A stretch of 64,000 nt of DNA from Pseudomonas mosselii (GTDB lineage Bacteria > Pseudomonadota > Gammaproteobacteria > Pseudomonadales > Pseudomonadaceae): contig NZ_QJRP01000016.1 of assembly GCF_003205295.1 (NCBI RefSeq), forward strand, positions 62,001-126,000, written 5' to 3'. Shown here one piece after another: positions 1-7,383 of the stretch. The position numbers and the translations under genes were made by a program. The notes below the pieces were generated by a model. The model had not been told where the DNA came from, made no database searches, and saw only the letters and a list, made by a program, of their open reading frames with translations. Numbering within the stretch: position 1 is the stretch's first letter; every line of letters starts with the position of its first letter.

Positions 1-2315
1 GCCAGCCCGTAGCTCTGGCTCGCAGGGCCCGGCAGGACGTGGTGCAGGAACACGATGCGTTCGTTGTGCTCGGTGGCGTTCAGGTGCACGTTGGCCACCA
101 GCGGCTCGCTGTCCGGCAGCACGGTCAGTTCGAAGTAGTGGGTGGCGAACAGCGTGTAGGCGCGCAGCTGGGCCAGGCGCTCGGCGGCGGCCCAGGCCAG
201 CGACAGGCCGTCGAAGGTGCTGGTGCCGCGGCCGACTTCGTCCATCAGCACCAGGCTGCGGTCGGTGGCGTTGTGCAGGATGTTGGCGGTCTCGCTCATC
301 TCGACCATGAAGGTCGAACGCCCGCCGGCCAGGTCATCGCTGGAGCCGATACGGGTGAAGATGCGGTCGACCGGCGACAGTTCGCAGGCGGCTGCCGGGA
401 CGAAGCTGCCGATATGCGCCATCAGCACGATCAGCGCGGTCTGGCGCATGTAGGTGGACTTACCGCCCATGTTCGGGCCGGTGATGATCAGCATGCGCGT
501 GCTGTTGTCCAGGCCCAGGTCGTTGGCCACGAACGGCGTGGTCAGCACCTGTTCGACCACCGGGTGACGGCCCTGCTCGATACGCAGGCACGGCTCGTCG
601 ACGAAGCTTGGGCAGTTCAGGTCCAGGTTCAGGGCGCGCTCGGCCAGGTTGCTCAGCACATCCAGCTCGGCCAGGGCGGCGGCGCTGTCCTGCAGCGGCG
701 CCAGGTGTTCGATCAGGGTTTCGAGCAGGGCGTCGTAGAGCATTTTCTCGCGGGCCAGGGCGCGGCTCTTGGCCGACAGTGCCTTGTCCTCGAACGTCTT
801 GAGCTCGGGGGTGATGAACCGTTCGGCACCCTTGAGCGTCTGCCGGCGGATGTAGTCGGCGGGCGCCTGCTCGGCCTGCTTGGTCGGCAGCTCGATGAAG
901 TAGCCGTGCACGCGGTTGTAGCCGACCTTGAGATTGGCCAGGCCCGTGCGGGCCTTCTCGCGGGCTTCCAGGTCGATGAGGAACTGGCCGGCGTTCTCGC
1001 TGATCGCCAGCAGCTCGTCCAGTTCGCTGTCGTAGCCGGTCTTGAGCACGCCACCGTCGCGGATCACCGCCGGTGGGTTGTCGATGATCGCCCGCTCCAG
1101 CAAGCCGGCCAGCTCCGGGTAGGTACCGGTGATCGCGGCCAGGCGCGCCAGGTGAGGGGCTTCCAGCTCGGCCATGGCGTTCTGCAGCTCGGGCAGGGCG
1201 CCGAGGGCATCGCGCAGGCGCGCCAGGTCACGGGGACGGGCGTTGCGCAGGCCGATCCGCGCGAGGATCCGCTCGATATCGCCGATTTCCTTGAGCTGCG
1301 GCTGCAGCTTCTCGAAGCGGTAGCCGTCGAGCAGGCAGCGGATCGAATCCTGGCGAGCCTTGAGCACCTTCAGGTCGCGCAGCGGACGGTTCAGCCAGCG
1401 GGTCAGCAGGCGGCTGGCCATGGCGGTCTGGCAACGGTCGATGACCGATTGCAGGGTGTTGTCGCGGCCACCACCCAGGTTGATGTCCAGCTCCAGGTTG
1501 CGGCGGCTGGCGGCATCGAGGATGACCGTGTCGTCCATGCGCTCGTGGCGCAGGCTGCGAAGGTGGGGCAGGGCGGTGCGCTGGGTTTCCTTGGCGTAGG
1601 TCAGCAGGCAGCCGGCGGCGCCGATGGCCAGGGTCAGCTTGTCGCAGCCAAAGCCCTTGAGGTCCTGGGTGGCGAACTGCTGGCAGAGGCTCTTGCGCGC
1701 CGTGTCGCGGTCGAAGTCCCACGGTGCGCGGCGCCGGGCGCCGGGGCGCTTCTCGGCCGGCAGGCCCTGCGGCCAGTCGTCGGGGATCAGCAGTTCCACC
1801 GGGTTGATGCGCTCGAGCTCGGCCAGCAGGTTCTCCCAGCCCTTGATCTCCTGCACGCTGAAGTTGCCGCTGGTGATGTCCAGCACCGCCAGGCCGAACA
1901 GCCGCTCGTCACCCAGCAGGGCGGCGATCAGGTTGTCGCGGCGCTCGTCGAGCAAGGCCTCGTCGCTGATGGTGCCCGGGGTGATGATACGCACCACCTG
2001 GCGCTCCACCGGGCCCTTGCTGGTGGCCGGGTCGCCGATCTGCTCGCAGATCACCACCGACTCGCCGAGCTTGACCAGCTTGGCTAGGTAGCCTTCCAGC
2101 GAGTGGAAGGGAATCCCGCACATGGGAATCGACTGGCCCGCCGACTGCCCGCGGGCGGTCAGGGTGATATCCAGCAGTTTCGCGGCTTTCTTCGCATCTT
2201 CGTAGAAGATCTCGTAGAAATCGCCCATGCGGTAGAACATCAGCTGGTCCGGGTGCTGGTTCTTCAGCTTCCAGTACTGCTGCATCATCGGGGTGTGTGC
2301 GGAGAGATCAGACAT
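1..2315 (-). CDS. mutS: DNA mismatch repair protein MutS (3' end outside window)
   Basis: Recognises base mismatches and small loops and starts methyl-independent or MutL-dependent repair. Reading the minus strand from the ATG at 2315 gives about 771 of the usual ~855 residues. The N-terminal mismatch-binding domain begins MSDLSAHTPMMQQYWKLK and contains the Phe-x-Glu mismatch wedge in the FYRMGDFYEIF region. The C-terminal ATPase core carries the Walker A motif GPNMGGKSTYMRQ (around 455-490) and the signature segment MDEVGRGTSTFDG. The reading frame is open to position 1, so the C-terminal dimerisation tail is lost off the window edge. It is divergent from the tailocin repressor and forms the left flank of the island. 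Identification is secure. Confidence 0.97.
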   Translation of the reverse strand, partial: MSDLSAHTPMMQQYWKLKNQHPDQLMFYRMGDFYEIFYEDAKKAAKLLDITLTARGQSAGQSIPMCGIPFHSLEGYLAKLVKLGESVVICEQIGDPATSKGPVERQVVRIITPGTISDEALLDERRDNLIAALLGDERLFGLAVLDITSGNFSVQEIKGWENLLAELERINPVELLIPDDWPQGLPAEKRPGARRRAPWDFDRDTARKSLCQQFATQDLKGFGCDKLTLAIGAAGCLLTYAKETQRTALPHLRSLRHERMDDTVILDAASRRNLELDINLGGGRDNTLQSVIDRCQTAMASRLLTRWLNRPLRDLKVLKARQDSIRCLLDGYRFEKLQPQLKEIGDIERILARIGLRNARPRDLARLRDALGALPELQNAMAELEAPHLARLAAITGTYPELAGLLERAIIDNPPAVIRDGGVLKTGYDSELDELLAISENAGQFLIDLEAREKARTGLANLKVGYNRVHGYFIELPTKQAEQAPADYIRRQTLKGAERFITPELKTFEDKALSAKSRALAREKMLYDALLETLIEHLAPLQDSAAALAELDVLSNLAERALNLDLNCPSFVDEPCLRIEQGRHPVVEQVLTTPFVANDLGLDNSTRMLIITGPNMGGKSTYMRQTALIVLMAHIGSFVPAAACELSPVDRIFTRIGSSDDLAGGRSTFMVEMSETANILHNATDRSLVLMDEVGRGTSTFDGLSLAWAAAERLAQLRAYTLFATHYFELTVLPDSEPLVANVHLNATEHNERIVFLHHVLPGPASQSYGL

Positions 2316-2460
2316 TCAGGGCCTTACAGCGGGTGGTCTGGTGGCAAATTTCGAAACCGCTAATGGTACAGGCTTTTTCCAGCCGACGCAGGCCGGATGG
2401 GTGGGGCAAATCTGCGCAGGTTGACTGTTGCAGGGACCATTGCATTTTCGTTTCCACGGT

Positions 2461-2480
2461 TGCATTATGCGCATTATGCA
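2461..2480. promoter_or_regulatory. 20-bp near-palindrome over the repressor start codons
   Basis: The sequence TGCATTATGCGCATTATGCA is a dyad with only one mismatched base pair. It shares the TGCAT half-site repeated in the tailocin promoter at 3299-3367. It overlaps the two candidate repressor start codons at 2467 and 2476. A candidate -35 (TTGACT, 2421-2426) lies upstream with a poor -10 near 2443. Autorepression by the product of the next gene is inferred. Confidence 0.5.
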
Positions 2481-3213
2481 AAAACGCAACGTAGCCTCCG
2501 TACTCAGAGAACTGCTCGCCCGCCACGGCCTGTCCCCCACAGAGCTGCATCGGCGCACGGGCGTGCCTCAATCCACCCTGTCGCGGATTCTCAGCGAGAA
2601 GATCGTCGATCCTTCGGACAAGCACGTCTCGAAGATCGCCGAGTACTTCGGCGTGAGCACCGACCAGTTGCGCGGCCGCGTCGAACTGGGCGAGTCCCGT
2701 GACGCGGCTCCGCTCGTCCAGGGCCACGCGGCCCTGAGCGATATCAGCCTGTGGGACGATGAAACCCCCGTCGAGGATGACGAGGTCTCCGTTCCTTTTC
2801 TTCGTGAGGTCGAGTTGGCAGCAGGATCAGGAAGATTCGTCATCGAGGAAAGCGAGAACGCTCGCTTGCGCTTTGGCAAACGCAGCCTGCGCCACAATGG
2901 CGTGCAGTTCGACAACGCCAAGTGCGTGACGGTACGTGGCAACAGCATGCTGCCGGTGCTGCGCGATGGCGCCACGGTCGGGGTCAATACCGGTAAAAGC
3001 ACCATCGGCGACATCATCGACGGTGACCTTTATGCCATCAACCACAATGGCCAGCTGCGGGTGAAACAGGTGTACCGCCTGCCTACCGGCATTCGCCTGC
3101 GCAGCTTCAACCGCGACGAGCACCCCGACGAGGACTACAGCTTCCAGCAGATGCAGGAAGAACAGATCAGCCTCCTTGGCCACGTCTTCTGGTGGGGCAT
3201 GTACGCCCGTTGA
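2476..3213 (+). CDS. LexA/CI-type autocleavable repressor of the tailocin (PrtR-like)
   Basis: Transcriptional repressor that probably silences the tailocin genes until RecA is activated. Residues ~8-65 form an HTH_3/CI-like DNA-binding domain (GVPQSTLSRILS is the recognition region). The C-terminal half is an S24 peptidase: an Ala-Ala-Gly cleavage site at nt 2818-2826, the catalytic Ser in VRGNSMLPVL, and the catalytic Lys in LRVKQVY. I take the ATG at 2476 because it starts directly before the HTH. The in-frame ATGs at 2467 and 2428 are alternatives, but 2428 would overlap a possible promoter and adds 16 residues unlike the family. No strong ribosome binding site precedes any of them. Only a repressor is seen; there is no PrtN-like activator gene in the cluster. 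Confidence 0.9.
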   Translation: MQKRNVASVLRELLARHGLSPTELHRRTGVPQSTLSRILSEKIVDPSDKHVSKIAEYFGVSTDQLRGRVELGESRDAAPLVQGHAALSDISLWDDETPVEDDEVSVPFLREVELAAGSGRFVIEESENARLRFGKRSLRHNGVQFDNAKCVTVRGNSMLPVLRDGATVGVNTGKSTIGDIIDGDLYAINHNGQLRVKQVYRLPTGIRLRSFNRDEHPDEDYSFQQMQEEQISLLGHVFWWGMYAR

Positions 3214-3231
3214 TCCCCAGCCCTCGATAAA

Positions 3232-3255
3232 AACCCGCCTCGGCGGGTTTTTTTT
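3232..3255 (+). terminator. Rho-independent terminator of the repressor gene
   Basis: Perfect stem AACCCGCC / GGCGGGTT with a two-base loop, followed by a run of Ts, 19 bases after the repressor stop codon. It separates repressor transcription from the tailocin promoter. Confidence 0.9.
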
Positions 3256-3298
3256 CGCCCTCAGAAACCCCCTACAGCCACGTCAGATCAGGCCTTCC

Positions 3299-3372
3299 AT
3301 GCATAGAAGCAAAAGCTGATGCATAGAAATTTGAATTTGTGCATTGACTGCATATGCATGAATGCATAAAAT
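3299..3372 (+). promoter_or_regulatory. Tailocin operon promoter with ATGCAT operator array
   Basis: A near-consensus promoter is visible: -35 TTGACT at 3344-3349, a 17-bp spacer, -10 TAAAAT at 3367-3372. ATGCAT occurs at 3299, 3319, 3354 and 3362, with a variant GTGCAT at 3339. The first three are spaced exactly 20 bp apart, two helical turns. TGCATATGCA at 3349-3358 is a perfect 10-bp palindrome inside the spacer. This is what a strongly repressed promoter with cooperative operator binding looks like. Assignment to the adjacent LexA-like repressor is inferred from the shared TGCAT half-site at 2461-2480. From here to 3676 there is a ~300-base leader with no gene that I can support. Confidence 0.72.
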
Positions 3373-3583
3373 GTATCCCAAGCCGGACGCAAACCGGTCG
3401 AGATACAGGCAGCGATGAACAGGCCTCGACTGTTCAGAGGGTTGGCAACTGGCCCGGGTGTGCAGCGTAAAGCACCACGATCAGTTATCCGGCGGGCAGG
3501 CGGCCGCGGTCGGAGTCACCAATTTGAAGCGCAACCGCACGGCGTCACCAGTCGTGGCCGGCGGTTACACCGCGCATTACTGA

Positions 3584-3606
3584 AAAGCCTGCAGGGCGGG
3601 CTTTTT
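3584..3606 (+). terminator. Terminator-like hairpin in the tailocin leader
   Basis: Stem AAAGCCTGC / GCGGGCTTT (one T-G wobble), loop AGG, five Ts from 3602. It lies about 210 bases after the predicted transcription start and 70 bases before the holin start. It could stop leaky transcription and be passed by antitermination. Confidence 0.55.
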
Positions 3607-3676
3607 GGAATGCCGAGTCAAGCCAATCACGATCCGCCGGCATGTCGCCGGCGGGCAACACACAGGAGGCAGGAAT

Positions 3677-4024
3677 GTGACGAACGAGCAACAGGCGTTG
3701 CTGGAGATGCCGCTCTGGCTGGTGATCCTCCTGGCATTGCTGGGCGGGCTTTCCGGCGAGATGTGGCGCGCCGACAAGGCCGGTGCCCGTGGCTGGGGGC
3801 TGCTCAGGCGGCTGGCGCTGCGCTCCGGGGCCTGCATGGTCTGCGGGGTGTCGACGGTCATGCTGCTGTACGCCAGCGGCATGTCGATATGGAGTGCCAG
3901 TGCCTTCGGTTGCCTTACCGCCATGGCCGGCGCCGACGTAGCCATCGGCCTTTATGAGCGCTGGGCCGCTCGGCGGCTGGGGTTGGGCGAGCAGCCTGCA
4001 GCTGTACGCCAGGACGAAGAATGA
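3677..4024 (+). CDS. Tailocin holin, three-TM, R-pyocin PA0614-like
   Basis: Inner-membrane pore former that lets the endolysin reach the peptidoglycan at particle release. The 115-residue protein has three hydrophobic segments: LWLVILLALLGGLSGEM near the N terminus, a middle segment around GACMVCGVSTVMLLYAS, and a third around SAFGCLTAMAGADVAIGL. The segment GLSGEMWRADKAG is typical of holins that open Pseudomonas tailocin operons. The GTG start at 3677 is chosen because a perfect AGGAGG lies at 3664-3669; the longer in-frame ATG at 3605 sits in the terminator-like hairpin. It is the first gene of the structural operon and overlaps nothing upstream. Confidence 0.85.
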   Translation: MTNEQQALLEMPLWLVILLALLGGLSGEMWRADKAGARGWGLLRRLALRSGACMVCGVSTVMLLYASGMSIWSASAFGCLTAMAGADVAIGLYERWAARRLGLGEQPAAVRQDEE

Positions 4025-4049
4025 ACGCGGTAACAAGGAAGAAAAGCGG

Positions 4050-4238
4050 ATGTTCAACGAGTTTCGCTGCGGTAAATGCAACCGCTTGCTGGCCCGCATC
4101 GGCGGGTCGGCGCTGGTCCAGATCAAGTGCTCGCGTTGCGCGACCTTGAACCACATGAAGGCCACGGGCCTCGACAACGTGCCGACGAGCGATCAGGACG
4201 GGCCGCAGAGCCCGGCTCCCCTTCAATCGATCCAGTAG
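4050..4238 (+). CDS. Com-like zinc-finger regulator
   Basis: A 62-residue protein with a treble-clef type zinc site made of CGKC and, 19 residues on, CSRC, followed by ATLNHMKA. This pattern matches the Mu Com family, where Com is a small RNA-binding translational activator of mom. Com-like proteins are common in Mu-like and tailocin clusters where mom is absent, and their target there is unknown. The start at 4050 follows AAGGAAG at 4035. Here it sits between holin and the lectin bacteriocin gene, and its stop codon (TAG) is part of the ribosome binding site of that gene, so the two may be translationally coupled. A role in controlling translation of a neighbour is inference. Confidence 0.75.
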   Translation: MFNEFRCGKCNRLLARIGGSALVQIKCSRCATLNHMKATGLDNVPTSDQDGPQSPAPLQSIQ

Positions 4239-4248
4239 GAGAAATACC

Positions 4249-5079
4249 ATGGCAGGTCGTACCCGCATTCCTTTCAACGGCGTCGGCACTTCGGTGCTGC
4301 CCGCCTACCAGACCCTGTCGGCAGGCCAGTACCTGCTGTCGCCCAACCAGCGCTTCAAGCTGCTCCTGCAGGGCGATGGCAACCTGGTGATCCAGGACAA
4401 CGGTGCCACCGTCTGGGTCGCCAATGAACAGCAACCCTTCAGCTCGACCATCCCCCTGCGCAACAAGAAGGCCCCGCTGGCTTTTTACGTGCAGTACGGC
4501 GCATTCCTCGACGACTACTCGCGGCGCCGGGTGTGGCTGACCAATAACAGCACCTTTACCAGCAACGACCAGTGGAACCGCACCCATCTGGTGCTGCAGG
4601 ACGACGGCAACATTGTGCTGGTCGACTCGCTGGCGCTGTGGAACGGCACGTCGGCCATCCCGCTGGTGCCTGGCGCGGTCGACTCGCTGCTGCTGGCGCC
4701 CGGTACCGAGCTGGTACAGGGCGTGGTGTACGGCGCGGGCGCCTGCAAGCTGGTGTTCCAGGGCGACGGCAACCTCGTGGCCTATGGTCCGAACGGCGCG
4801 GCCACCTGGAGCGCCGGCACTCAAGGCAAGGGCGCTGTGCGCGCAGTGTTCCAGGGTGACGGCAACCTGATGGTCTATGGTGCCGGCAACGCGGTGCTGT
4901 GGCATTCGCACACTGGTGGCCATGCCAGCGCGGTACTGCGTCTGCAAGCCAACGGCAGCATCGCCATCCTCGACGAGAAACCGGTATGGGCGCGTTTCGG
5001 CTTCCAGCCGACCTATCGCCATATCCGCAAGATCAACCCTGACCAGAAGCCAATCGACATCTGGACCTGGCACTTCTGA
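4249..5079 (+). CDS. llpA: Lectin-like bacteriocin, tandem MMBL domains (LlpA/putidacin L1-like)
   Basis: Predicted lectin-like bacteriocin that kills related pseudomonads. In characterised LlpA proteins, D-rhamnose in the target O-antigen is bound and BamA is the susceptibility determinant. The protein is 276 residues, the length I recall for putidacin L1. It consists of two monocot-mannose-binding-lectin domains. The carbohydrate motif QxDxNxVxY appears as QGDGNLVIQ (domain 1), QDDGNIVLV, the perfect QGDGNLVAY (domain 2) and QGDGNLMVY. No signal peptide or membrane segment is present, as expected for LlpA. The ribosome binding site AGGAG overlaps the stop of the Com-like gene. It lies inside the tailocin operon after holin, so release could use tailocin lysis. 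No dedicated immunity gene is recognisable next to it. Confidence 0.9.
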   Translation: MAGRTRIPFNGVGTSVLPAYQTLSAGQYLLSPNQRFKLLLQGDGNLVIQDNGATVWVANEQQPFSSTIPLRNKKAPLAFYVQYGAFLDDYSRRRVWLTNNSTFTSNDQWNRTHLVLQDDGNIVLVDSLALWNGTSAIPLVPGAVDSLLLAPGTELVQGVVYGAGACKLVFQGDGNLVAYGPNGAATWSAGTQGKGAVRAVFQGDGNLMVYGAGNAVLWHSHTGGHASAVLRLQANGSIAILDEKPVWARFGFQPTYRHIRKINPDQKPIDIWTWHF

Positions 5080-5141
5080 GCCGGGCGCCGGGCTTTCTCG
5101 GGCCCGACCTTCGCCGAACCGAGCGTTCAAGGAGCACAAGC

Positions 5142-5639
5142 ATGAGCGAACTGGCCCAGTTGTACGCGGCCGTCACCTCCACCCTGCGGGCGGCGTTGCC
5201 GGCCTTCGCCACGGTCGCCACGGAGGGCGACGTCACGCTTGAGCCAGCCCTGCCGGCCTTGGTGCATGGCGTGTTGCGCATGCGTGGCGATGAGGCGCTG
5301 CGTGACGGTCGCTCATTGCTGATGGCGACCTTCGAGGCCCGCGTCACCGCCCAGGGCGCCCCCGCGCAGGCACGGACGCAGGCCGGCGTGCTGGCGGCGC
5401 AGCTGATCGATGTGCTGCGTCAGCAGTCCTGGGGCCTCGATTACGTCGAGGGCGCACGGGACATCCTCGCCGAAGCCGAGGGCACCACCTGGCGGGTGCA
5501 ATGGGAACAACCGGTCCTGCTGGGGACTGTCCATTGGCCATGGCCCGACCAGCCGCCGGGCAGCCTGATGCTGGGCTTCGCCCCGGACACCGGGCCCGGC
5601 AACGAGGGCAAGTACCTGTCACCGGAGGACCTGGCATGA
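5142..5639 (+). CDS. Tailocin tail/baseplate-associated protein, PA0615-like
   Basis: A 165-residue cytoplasmic protein without membrane segments or signal peptide. Its place directly before baseplate spike gene V matches the small uncharacterised gene at the start of the R-pyocin structural block (PA0615). The sequence begins MSELAQLYAAVTSTLRAALP and has the length and alpha/beta composition of small phage tail proteins, but I recognise no catalytic motif. A clear AAGGAG precedes the ATG. The stop overlaps the next start (ATGA at 5636), so it is translated in one unit with the spike gene. The functional assignment rests on synteny. Confidence 0.7.
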   Translation: MSELAQLYAAVTSTLRAALPAFATVATEGDVTLEPALPALVHGVLRMRGDEALRDGRSLLMATFEARVTAQGAPAQARTQAGVLAAQLIDVLRQQSWGLDYVEGARDILAEAEGTTWRVQWEQPVLLGTVHWPWPDQPPGSLMLGFAPDTGPGNEGKYLSPEDLA

Positions 5640-6196
5640 GCTACGCCAGTGCCATGCACGATCGCATGCTGGCGAGCCTGGTGATCCCCTGTCGGGTGGT
5701 CGCGGTCGACCTGGCAGCAGCCCGGGTGCGGGTGTCCGACGGCGGCGGCTGGACCAGCGCCTGGGTGCGCTGGCATGCCCAGGCTGCCGGCAAGGCCCGC
5801 CACTGGCGGGTACCGAGCCTGGACGAGCAGGGCGTGCTGATCAGCCCCAGCGGCGAACCCGCCCTGGGCACCTTCGTCCCAGGGTTGTACGGCAATGCCG
5901 GGACAGCGCCGGACAACCGCGACCATGTCGAGGTCTGGCGCTTCGACGACGGCGGCTCGCTGGCCTACGACTGGCAGGCCAAGCGCTATGACATCCAACT
6001 GCCCAGCGGCCAGGCCACGGTCAAGGTCGGCGCCAGCACCCTGGTGGTCAGCGACAACGCCATCACCCTCGACGCTGCGTCGATCACCTTGACCGGCACG
6101 GTTGCCATCAACGGTCCGCTGACGGTCAGCGGCGACATCAACGGCGGTGGCCGGATCATCGACACGGCCGGCAACACCGCCAATCACAAGCACTGA
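5636..6196 (+). CDS. Baseplate assembly/spike protein gpV
   Basis: Trimeric needle that pierces the outer membrane when the sheath contracts. The 186-residue protein has an OB-fold-like N-terminal domain (residues ~10-90, containing WHAQAAGKARHWRVPSLDEQ and LGTFVPGLYG). A repetitive beta-strand C-terminal shaft follows (DAASITLTGTVAINGPLTVSGD). It ends in TAGNTANHKH, a His-x-His tip that can bind metal as in P2 gpV and related spikes. The ATG at 5636 overlaps the previous stop and has GGAGG at 5624. In P. aeruginosa R-pyocins gene W follows V directly; here two unrelated genes intervene. Confidence 0.92.
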   Translation: MSYASAMHDRMLASLVIPCRVVAVDLAAARVRVSDGGGWTSAWVRWHAQAAGKARHWRVPSLDEQGVLISPSGEPALGTFVPGLYGNAGTAPDNRDHVEVWRFDDGGSLAYDWQAKRYDIQLPSGQATVKVGASTLVVSDNAITLDAASITLTGTVAINGPLTVSGDINGGGRIIDTAGNTANHKH

Positions 6197-6215
6197 ACAA
6201 GGAACTGATCAGACC

Positions 6216-6860
6216 ATGAAAAAGCTCAAACCTACCTTAGTTGCGCTCACCCTGCTGTGCAGCGTCATGACCCCTGCAGCCTGGGCGGCGACTGCCCAAT
6301 CGTGGAATCTCGCCCGGGACATGTATATCGCCACCCAGAGTGCTGCAGTCGACTCCCCCTGGACGTTCATGCAGAACAAGACTGGGGTCAACGTGCCGGC
6401 CAACTACACACCACTACCGACGTTCGTTGCCGATAACTGCAGTGGCGCCAACGTCACTTGCTGGCGCGATGACACCAATAGCGCGTACGTGAGTGTCATC
6501 AAGAAGAGCTTCACCTTCAGCGGCTCGGGTGGCAGCTTCGTCTTCAAGCAGGGCGATGTGGCCACCCATCCGGGCGGCGACAGCCAGAGTATCGTGCGCT
6601 GGGCCAGCCCGATCAGTGGCCGGGTCAACGTGCTGGGCCGGGTCAACGATCTGCACAGCGCGTGCGGCGACGGCATCGCCTGGTCGCTCAACCTGGGGGA
6701 CCGCGTGGTGCAGTCGGGCGACCTGGCCAATGGCGGTAGTGCGGTCATCAAGGCCAATGACATCGAAGTGAGCGCTACCTCGATGCTCTATCTGGTCATC
6801 GACAAGAAGACCAGCAACGCCTGTGACGCCACCAGTCTGGATCTGCTGATCACCAACTGA
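6216..6860 (+). CDS. Secreted four-cysteine protein of unknown function inserted in the tailocin
   Basis: I do not recognise a named family. The 214-residue product starts with a clear Sec signal peptide: MKKLKPTLVALTLLCSVMTP, cleavage expected after AAWA. This is most unusual for a tailocin structural gene. The mature part has four Cys in two pairs (NCSGANVTCW, and later HSACGDG and NACDATS), suggesting disulfides in the periplasm. The C-terminal half (IVRWASPISGRVNVLGRVND, then DGIAWSLNLGDRVVQSG and ending LDLLITN) looks like a jelly-roll beta-sandwich of the kind seen in carbohydrate-binding or adhesin modules. It lies between baseplate genes V and W. It could be an effector, a self-protection factor or hitchhiking cargo; that is inference. 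An AAGGAA lies 11 bases before the ATG. Confidence 0.75.
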   Translation: MKKLKPTLVALTLLCSVMTPAAWAATAQSWNLARDMYIATQSAAVDSPWTFMQNKTGVNVPANYTPLPTFVADNCSGANVTCWRDDTNSAYVSVIKKSFTFSGSGGSFVFKQGDVATHPGGDSQSIVRWASPISGRVNVLGRVNDLHSACGDGIAWSLNLGDRVVQSGDLANGGSAVIKANDIEVSATSMLYLVIDKKTSNACDATSLDLLITN

Positions 6861-6997
6861 TCTCTGCCCCCGAGCAGTGCCTGGACGTGCGCCTGCGTCA
6901 TCGCACCGGGTGTCTCCAGCGAAACGCGATCGCCTGTGAGCGACATGTCTTGCGCAATGGTGCGCATCTGATCATTCGACTCAAAAGGTATAGCAAC

Positions 6998-7330
6998 ATG
7001 GAAGCAGTAAAAGTCGGCAAGCATTTCTTCAACGCCCACCCAACCGCTGTCAGCCAGGTTTTCAGCGCGGCGGACAACAAGGATGGCGTGTACCTGCGCA
7101 CCGCCACCCTGTGCACCGGCGGCGGCATCCTCAACCTGTACACCGGCCCGAAGGCGCCGGCCTACATTGGCGACATGAGCGTCCACGCCATCATGGGCGG
7201 GATCAACGGCGGCATCGACTCGCAGTACACCCTGCCTTATCCGCTGTTCATCCCGGCGGGTTACGGCCTGTGGACCGTCGCCAACAACGCCACGGCGGCC
7301 ATCGCCCTGACCTACGACTTCGTCTCCTGA
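6998..7330 (+). CDS. Small beta-rich protein of unknown function
   Basis: A 110-residue protein without signal peptide or membrane helix. It is rich in Gly, Ala and beta-prone residues (ATLCTGGGILNLYTG, LPYPLFIPAGYGLWTVANN). The alternating pattern and the ending IALTYDFVS resemble small phage decoration or fibre-tip modules, but I cannot name a family. An AAAGGT precedes the ATG by about 12 bases. It is the second of two genes that separate baseplate genes V and W, with 137 bases between it and the secreted protein gene, a looser spacing than the rest of the operon. Confidence 0.65.
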   Translation: MEAVKVGKHFFNAHPTAVSQVFSAADNKDGVYLRTATLCTGGGILNLYTGPKAPAYIGDMSVHAIMGGINGGIDSQYTLPYPLFIPAGYGLWTVANNATAAIALTYDFVS

Positions 7331-7336
7331 AGCGGC

Positions 7337-7355
7337 TGCCCGGCTTGTCCGGGCA
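7337..7355 (+). other. RNA hairpin after the V-W insert
   Basis: Perfect stem TGCCCGG / CCGGGCA with loop CTTGT, seven bases after the stop of the small beta-rich gene. There is no T-run, so it is unlikely to be an efficient terminator. It may be an RNA-stability or processing structure at the end of the inserted pair. Confidence 0.5.
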
Positions 7356-7383
7356 ACTCACTCCTGCCTGCGAGGTGATAACC

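Noticed and set aside
39..2087. 682-codon open frame on the plus strand over mutS
   Set aside because: It is an antisense shadow of the high-GC mutS codons; product is low-complexity Gly/Gln/Ala/Val and lacks any domain.
3418..3583. Frame ending VVAGGYTAHY before the leader hairpin
   Set aside because: It could be a remnant of an old gene followed by its terminator, but it has no ATG, no ribosome site and no family that I recognise.
3415..3957. Open frame starting in the tailocin leader
   Set aside because: Arg-rich shadow; it runs through the terminator-like hairpin and overlaps the well-supported holin with its strong AGGAGG.
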